A DNA stretch of 47,341 bases from positions 1-47,341 of the forward strand of contig JACRCO010000086.1 of assembly GCA_016218975.1 (NCBI GenBank), given 5' to 3'. This document shows positions 43,634 to 47,341 of this stretch, in pieces (within the stretch, counting starts at the first letter, position 1; each line of letters begins with the position of its first letter). Source of the stretch: Deltaproteobacteria bacterium. Its GTDB lineage: Bacteria > Desulfobacterota > Deferrimicrobia > Deferrimicrobiales > Deferrimicrobiaceae. A program made the position numbers and the translations under genes. The notes beneath the pieces are model-generated. The model searched no databases, was not told the DNA's origin, and saw nothing but the letters and a program-made list of their open reading frames with translations.

Positions 43634-44881
43634 ATGAGCCGGTTGAAAAAGTTCAGCATCGTCTCCAGCGACGTTCCCACCACCGAAGAGCTGGAACTGC
43701 TGAAGGAGGCGCGGGAGCGGGCCGGACTGGTCATCCGGGCTCGTTGGGTCATACTCGCAACTCTCGCCCTGTACGGCCTCGTGGTTTTCATTTTCTTCCA
43801 TCACGCATCGGCCGACGTGGCGAAGGTCACGCCGCTCCACCGCGCCGTCGCAATCGTCGCCTTCCTGGCAGCGGTCGCGTACAACGCCTGGTACCACTAT
43901 TCGTATGGCTGGTTCGCCGGGATCCGATCGCTCAACTCCATCCAGCTCCTCTTCGACCTGCTCTTCATAACCGTCGTCGTCCATTTCAGCGGGGGCGCCG
44001 TGTCCTGGTTCTGGACGATGTACATGATCCTCACGCTGGAATCGGCAATCATCATGGAAAAGCGTTCGGACACGTACGCCATCGCCATGGCCGGGTCCCT
44101 CGCCTTCGGCGGGCTCCTCACCTTCGAGTATTACCGTTTGATTCCCCCCGTGCCGATGCCGTTCGAGAACAACGCTCTCCAGTCCGTCTACTCATACGAG
44201 ATGATCAAATGGGCATGGGTCACCATCACTAACTTCTGCGTCGCCTTCGTCGGCGTCTACATGATGGACACGATCCGGAGACGGGAAGCCCGGCTTCGCG
44301 ACCTCGCCGTCAGGGACACGCTCACGATGCTCTATAACCGGCGGTATTTCTTCTACCGTCTCAATTCGGAGATCCAGCGGTCCCGGCGGTACGGCAGGAC
44401 GCTTTCCCTTCTCATCCTCGACGTCGACAATTTCAAGAAGTTCAACGACCGCTACGGCCACCTGGCGGGGGACAAGCTGCTCCGAAACCTTGCGGAGACG
44501 ATGATGGGCAACATCCGCCGGAGCGACGTGAAGCCGACGTACGAAGTCGACATAGCATGCCGTTACGGCGGGGAGGAATTCGCCGTTATCCTTCCGGAAG
44601 CGGCATCGGTGCAGGGAGCCGCCACGGCCGAGAGGATCAGGGCCAGCGTGGAAACAAAGGGAGCGGTGGCGGTCGCGGAACGGATCCGGCAGCAGGTCGA
44701 GAGTTCCCGGTTCGAGGGAGCGGCAGGAGTGACGATCAGCATCGGCGTATCTTCCTATCCCGAACACGCAGTTGACGCGGAAGCGTTGATCAAGGCGGCC
44801 GACGATGCACTTTACGCGGCGAAGCGCACCGGCAAGAACCGGGTGGTCGTGGCCGGGTCGCCGCCCTCGGAGGGAGAATAG
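43634..44881 (+). CDS. Membrane GGDEF protein with GGEEF active site
   Basis: A 415-residue protein with about five to six hydrophobic segments in the N-terminal half (36-205), then a GGDEF domain with GGEEF at 312-316. The RxxD-like RRSD (295-298) lies 13 residues before GGEEF instead of five; the normal position carries YEVD, without the Arg. After the active site, AERIRxxVE occurs twice 16 residues apart, an internal duplication. ATG at 43634 follows GGGAGG at 43622-43627. The frame is open to 43595, but that start has no ribosome site. The enzyme is probably active but less product-inhibited than its neighbour. Confidence 0.9.
   Translation: MSRLKKFSIVSSDVPTTEELELLKEARERAGLVIRARWVILATLALYGLVVFIFFHHASADVAKVTPLHRAVAIVAFLAAVAYNAWYHYSYGWFAGIRSLNSIQLLFDLLFITVVVHFSGGAVSWFWTMYMILTLESAIIMEKRSDTYAIAMAGSLAFGGLLTFEYYRLIPPVPMPFENNALQSVYSYEMIKWAWVTITNFCVAFVGVYMMDTIRRREARLRDLAVRDTLTMLYNRRYFFYRLNSEIQRSRRYGRTLSLLILDVDNFKKFNDRYGHLAGDKLLRNLAETMMGNIRRSDVKPTYEVDIACRYGGEEFAVILPEAASVQGAATAERIRASVETKGAVAVAERIRQQVESSRFEGAAGVTISIGVSSYPEHAVDAEALIKAADDALYAAKRTGKNRVVVAGSPPSEGE
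44627..44701 (+). repeat. Internal duplication in the GGEEF domain
   Basis: The segment coding AERIRASVE (44627-44653) recurs as AERIRQQVE (44675-44701), offset by 48 bases (16 codons). The DNA copies differ at many third positions, so the duplication is old or the similarity is constrained by the protein. Confidence 0.6.
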
Positions 44882-44886
44882 GAAAA

Positions 44887-45576
44887 ATGGACAGGAAAAC
44901 CGTGGAGCAGCACCGGCTCGCCCTTTTCGGGCGGATGGTGATGGGCGTCGCCCACGAAGTGGACAACTACCTGAGCGTCATTTTGGGCTTCGCCGAGCTG
45001 ATACAGATTTCCGGCGGGGGGGAGAGGAAGACGCTGGACGGCATAGCGAAGATTTTCAACGCCGGCGAGAAGATCAACGTTATCATCAAGCATTTTTCCC
45101 AGTACGTGCGGCCCCACGAACCCGCGCGCGACCTCTTCGCACCTTACGAGGTCGTGGGGGAGTGCCTGGTGTTCGCGCGTTACGACCTGGGGCGTAGCAA
45201 CGTGGTCCTCAAACTGCCCGAAAGCCCGCCGTCCGGCATGCTGGCCGTCGACCGGAAAGATTTCGCCCTGATCCTTCTCGCCCTTTTGTTCAACGCGGCG
45301 GAATCCATGGAGCAGGCGGGAGGGACACTCCAGCTGGAAATCTCCCGGAGCGGCGGCGGCTGGGAGTTTACCGTTATGGACGAAGGCCCCGGCATTCCGC
45401 CGGACATTGCGCCAAAGGTTTTCGACGAGGGGTTCACGACGAAGGGGGGGGTGCTTCACACCGGGATGGGCCTCCCCGTTGCCGGAAGCCTCGCGTCGGG
45501 CATGGGGGGATCGCTGTCCCTCACCAACCTTCCGGAGCGCGGATGCAAGGCCGTTCTCAGGATCCCGGGAAACTGA
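44887..45576 (+). CDS. Soluble histidine kinase without a sensor domain
   Basis: A 229-residue kinase core: H23 in GVAHEVDNYLSVI, N box LLALLFNAAESM, G1 DEGPGIP, and a G2 region TGMGLPVAG in place of the usual GTGLGL. It has no membrane segment or N-terminal input, so it must be recruited by another protein. It starts six bases after the stop of the GGEEF gene and probably belongs with it; no response regulator is adjacent. Confidence 0.88.
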   Translation: MDRKTVEQHRLALFGRMVMGVAHEVDNYLSVILGFAELIQISGGGERKTLDGIAKIFNAGEKINVIIKHFSQYVRPHEPARDLFAPYEVVGECLVFARYDLGRSNVVLKLPESPPSGMLAVDRKDFALILLALLFNAAESMEQAGGTLQLEISRSGGGWEFTVMDEGPGIPPDIAPKVFDEGFTTKGGVLHTGMGLPVAGSLASGMGGSLSLTNLPERGCKAVLRIPGN

Positions 45577-45602
45577 CCCATTAACCTTCGCTGCCCTGGA
45601 TA

Positions 45603-46559
45603 TTATTCGAGGCGCACGGAATCGACGTACATGGAGCGCGGCGCCGGCAGTTTCATGGCGAAGAGCCCCACTGCCCGAATGTTTTCGAGATCCATCGCTC
45701 TATCCTTCGGCGCATTCGCGACGTCGTCCAGGTCGATCCGTATTTCGTTCCATCCAGGCGGAAGACGGTAAAACCTGTTGAATCGGTCCTGGGTTTGTCG
45801 TTCCCCTTCCTCGTGGCGCTTGTCGTGGATCCGGCAGCGGATATCCAGCGGATCGGGAGACGGGTTCAATACATCGATGACCAGGGCACGGTATCCGGTC
45901 CATTTCCTGGGGAAATAGACCAGAGATACGCCCGAGTACAGCGAAGTGTCCATATCCACCCGCAGGGACGACTTGCCGCGGCGGGCGATTGTCGTGTCGA
46001 CGGAGTAGCGCGCACCCCCCTCCCACCTGCTTTTCTCGAAGGGTGTTTCGAAATCGGACAGCACGGGGAACCGGGAGCGGGAGGCGGCTTCGTCGAACAG
46101 GGCTGTCGCGAGCGGCAGGCATGCAACCACGAGGAAGAATACCGCCAACGCCCCCGTGGCCCGCCGGGCATGCCGGGAAAACGATTTCGCCGAGGGGGCG
46201 AAGAAGGAAAGCGTGAGCCATCCTCCCGCCACGTCCCGAAGAACATCGCCGAGCGAAGCATCTCTTCCGATCCACGACTGGATCCACTCCGACCCCGCTC
46301 CCGCGACCATGCAGAAGGCGATGCCGAGCGCCCTCTGCCGCAGAGGGGAATATTCTTCCACGCGGCTCCAGGTGACCAGCAGGTAGGTCCAAAGGGAGAA
46401 AGCCACGATATGTCCGAGGTTCCATAACGCTTGGACCGATCGAAGGGAATGGTATCCCGGCCCGCCTGCGAAAAGGAGAACCGCCAGAACTACGGCCGGA
46501 GGCCACAGGATCCACCGGTGGTTGAACTTGCCCGGCCATAACCGCTGCCCGTCGCTCAT
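45603..46559 (-). CDS. VanZ-like membrane protein with beta-rich C-terminal domain
   Basis: A 318-residue protein. Residues 1 to about 155 have four to five membrane segments with a VanZ-like core (NLGHIVAFSLWTYLL, then EWIQSWIGRDASLGDVLRDVAGG). Residues about 165-318 read like a jelly-roll, carbohydrate-binding-type beta-sandwich (FETPFEKSRWEGG, GKSSLRVDM, YRALVIDVLNPS, PPGWNEIRIDLDDV, YVDSVRLE). The tail should be outside the membrane and may bind a glycan. VanZ homologs are linked to glycopeptide or teicoplanin resistance, but the function of most is unknown. The ribosome site is weak. Confidence 0.8.
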   Translation of the reverse strand: MSDGQRLWPGKFNHRWILWPPAVVLAVLLFAGGPGYHSLRSVQALWNLGHIVAFSLWTYLLVTWSRVEEYSPLRQRALGIAFCMVAGAGSEWIQSWIGRDASLGDVLRDVAGGWLTLSFFAPSAKSFSRHARRATGALAVFFLVVACLPLATALFDEAASRSRFPVLSDFETPFEKSRWEGGARYSVDTTIARRGKSSLRVDMDTSLYSGVSLVYFPRKWTGYRALVIDVLNPSPDPLDIRCRIHDKRHEEGERQTQDRFNRFYRLPPGWNEIRIDLDDVANAPKDRAMDLENIRAVGLFAMKLPAPRSMYVDSVRLE

Positions 46560-46579
46560 TCCGCTATTTTCGCTTTAAC

Positions 46580-46643
46580 CCGCATTTTTCACCAGGGTTC
46601 GTAGCGAGGGTTCGCCGCAGTGGAAGTTTGGTGAAAAATGCGG
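46580..46643. repeat. 15-bp perfect inverted repeat (hairpin element)
   Basis: CCGCATTTTTCACCA (46580-46594) is matched exactly by TGGTGAAAAATGCGG (46629-46643), with 34 bases between them containing two GGGTTCG units. It lies between two divergent genes, so it is not an ordinary terminator of either. It looks like a REP/MITE-type unit. Confidence 0.7.
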
Positions 46644-46690
46644 CCCGCGCTCCCATATCAGACTTGAAAGATGCCTTGTCATGGTGTTAT

Positions 46691-46712
46691 GTGCATATTG
46701 TACAATTTGCAC
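46691..46712. promoter_or_regulatory. Operator palindrome before the toxin-antitoxin genes
   Basis: A 22-bp inverted repeat with half sites GTGCATATTGT and ACAATTTGCAC, one mismatch in 11 pairs, around a TTGTACAA centre. It contains TACAAT (46701-46706), usable as a -10 box with TTGTCA (46676-46681) as a -35 at a long 19-base spacing. Phd/YefM antitoxins bind such palindromes to repress their own operon. Confidence 0.6.
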
Positions 46713-46727
46713 AGAAGGGGGGCGGCC

Positions 46728-46976
46728 ATGCCCAGAATGACGATGACAGCAGCCCGCCGGGATCTCCCGGAGGCGGTTAACAAGCTGGTGTACGGAAACG
46801 GGGAACCGATCGTTCTGTCCCGTCGCGGGAAAGATCTTGCGGCGATCGTCCGGATCGAGGATCTGAAGCTCATCGAAGAGCTCGAGGACCGGATGCTATC
46901 GGAAAAGGCGAAGAGATCCCTCAAGGAGAAGGGGAGAATCCCCTGGGGGAAGATCAAGAAGGATCTTGGGCTCTAA
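46728..46976 (+). CDS. Phd/YefM-family antitoxin
   Basis: An 82-residue antitoxin. The N-terminal DNA-binding and dimer domain is typical: TAARRDLPEAVNKLVYGNGEPIVLSRRGKDLAAIV, with EDLKLIEELEDR beginning the toxin-binding helix. ATG at 46728 follows AAGGGGGG at 46716-46721; the frame is open back to 46671, but that overlaps the operator. It is separated by three bases from the toxin gene. Confidence 0.9.
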   Translation: MPRMTMTAARRDLPEAVNKLVYGNGEPIVLSRRGKDLAAIVRIEDLKLIEELEDRMLSEKAKRSLKEKGRIPWGKIKKDLGL

Positions 46977-46979
46977 TTA

Positions 46980-47228
46980 ATGCACTACAAGATCGAATTC
47001 ACCCCGTCGGCCGAAAAGGCGTTCCGAAAACTCCCGAAGAACGTCCAGAGGATCGCCCGGGATCGGATCGACGCGCTGGCGGAGGATCCCCGGTCGTCTT
47101 TTGCGACACCGCTTCGATGGGGGCTCAAAGGGCTCTGGAAGATCCGCATCGTGGATTATCGCATTGCCTACACCATAGAGGACAAGAAGCTTATTGTGCT
47201 GGTCGTTTGCGTCGGTGATCGCAAGTAA
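46980..47228 (+). CDS. RelE/ParE-family toxin, probably truncated
   Basis: An 82-residue protein of the RelE/ParE fold: YKIEFTPSAEKAFRKLPKNVQ, WKIRIVDYRIAYTIEDKKLIVLVV, VGDRK. It stops at TAA (47226-47228) just where family members continue with an acidic residue, a hydrophobic residue and Tyr. The same frame goes on after the stop with IYPILERMKNR to 47264, which looks like the missing tail. In RelE, a C-terminal Tyr is part of the active site. The truncated protein may be weak or inactive. There is no ribosome site; translation is likely coupled to the antitoxin. Confidence 0.8.
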   Translation: MHYKIEFTPSAEKAFRKLPKNVQRIARDRIDALAEDPRSSFATPLRWGLKGLWKIRIVDYRIAYTIEDKKLIVLVVCVGDRK

Positions 47229-47341
47229 ATCTATCCGATCCTGGAACGAATGAAGAATCGGTGATGATCAGGGCAAGCGGCTCTTCCTCGCTATTCGCTC
47301 GGCGGCCCCTTGGAGTTCGACTCCCTGCAGGGCACCATGAA

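Noticed and set aside
47295-47339. tRNA-like 3' end (GGAGTTCGACTCC ... CACCA) at the window edge
   Set aside because: The T stem does not pair properly with a seven-base loop, and no matching acceptor or anticodon arm lies upstream.

Overview
The window is GC-rich DNA of a Gram-negative bacterium: it encodes outer-membrane machinery (PilQ secretin, the PilP lipoprotein, TamB and a BamA/TamA-type Omp85 protein) and biotin-dependent fatty acid synthesis. The order pilM-N-O-P-Q / aroC-aroK-aroB-aroQ / pepP-efp-accB-accC recalls Geobacter and relatives, and pilin followed by a TPR protein and an ABC ATPase/permease pair recalls Myxococcus pilA-pilGHI. A deltaproteobacterial-type lineage (Desulfuromonadota, Desulfobacterota or close kin) is the best guess. 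This is inference from gene order and protein style; no 16S gene is present.

Layout. (1) 85-4745: LysM protein, dprA and topA. (2) 4750-16086: a type IV pilus and glycan region. A PilR-like sigma-54 activator precedes two tandem pilin genes, each with its own well-formed -24/-12 promoter. An O-antigen-ligase-like membrane protein, a TPR protein, an ABC ATPase and permease, a WecA-like initiating phosphotransferase, an FAD oxidoreductase, a GT4 glycosyltransferase and the prepilin peptidase PilD follow. (3) 16080-19519: a minus-strand HAMP protein and a histidine kinase/NtrC-type regulator pair. (4) 19585-24955: a promoter, a possible leader ORF, a small Xre regulator and pilMNOPQ, closed by a strong intrinsic terminator. 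(5) 25049-34108: a tightly packed operon of shikimate-pathway genes, a Roadblock/LC7 protein, an M24 peptidase, EF-P, acetyl-CoA carboxylase subunits and a TPR protein. (6) 34109-34488: a 305-base GC-rich gene-free element and tRNA-Gly(CCC). (7) 34529-41561: tamB and an Omp85 gene. (8) 41604-45576: an RDD protein, two GGDEF proteins and a soluble histidine kinase. (9) 45603-47341: a VanZ-like protein with a beta-rich tail, a 15-bp perfect inverted repeat, and a Phd/YefM-RelE/ParE toxin-antitoxin pair whose toxin looks truncated by a nonsense codon.

How the genes fit together. Regions 2 and 4 supply most of a type IVa pilus: pilin, leader peptidase, alignment complex and secretin. The motor proteins PilB, PilT and PilC are not in the window. 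The glycan genes between pilin and PilD suggest a pilin-glycosylation or surface-polysaccharide branch tied to pilus assembly. The two GGDEF proteins may add c-di-GMP control of the surface lifestyle.

The most interesting unexplained signals are these: the paired sigma-54 pilin promoters with a perfect 18-bp palindrome at the first predicted start; the pilin-linked glycan module; an AroB-TPR fusion with a full Shine-Dalgarno sequence stranded at the domain junction; a duplicated segment and displaced inhibitory site in one GGDEF domain; the GC-rich element before tRNA-Gly; and the inverted repeat and broken toxin at the right end. No CRISPR array, insertion sequence, rRNA or replication origin was seen.
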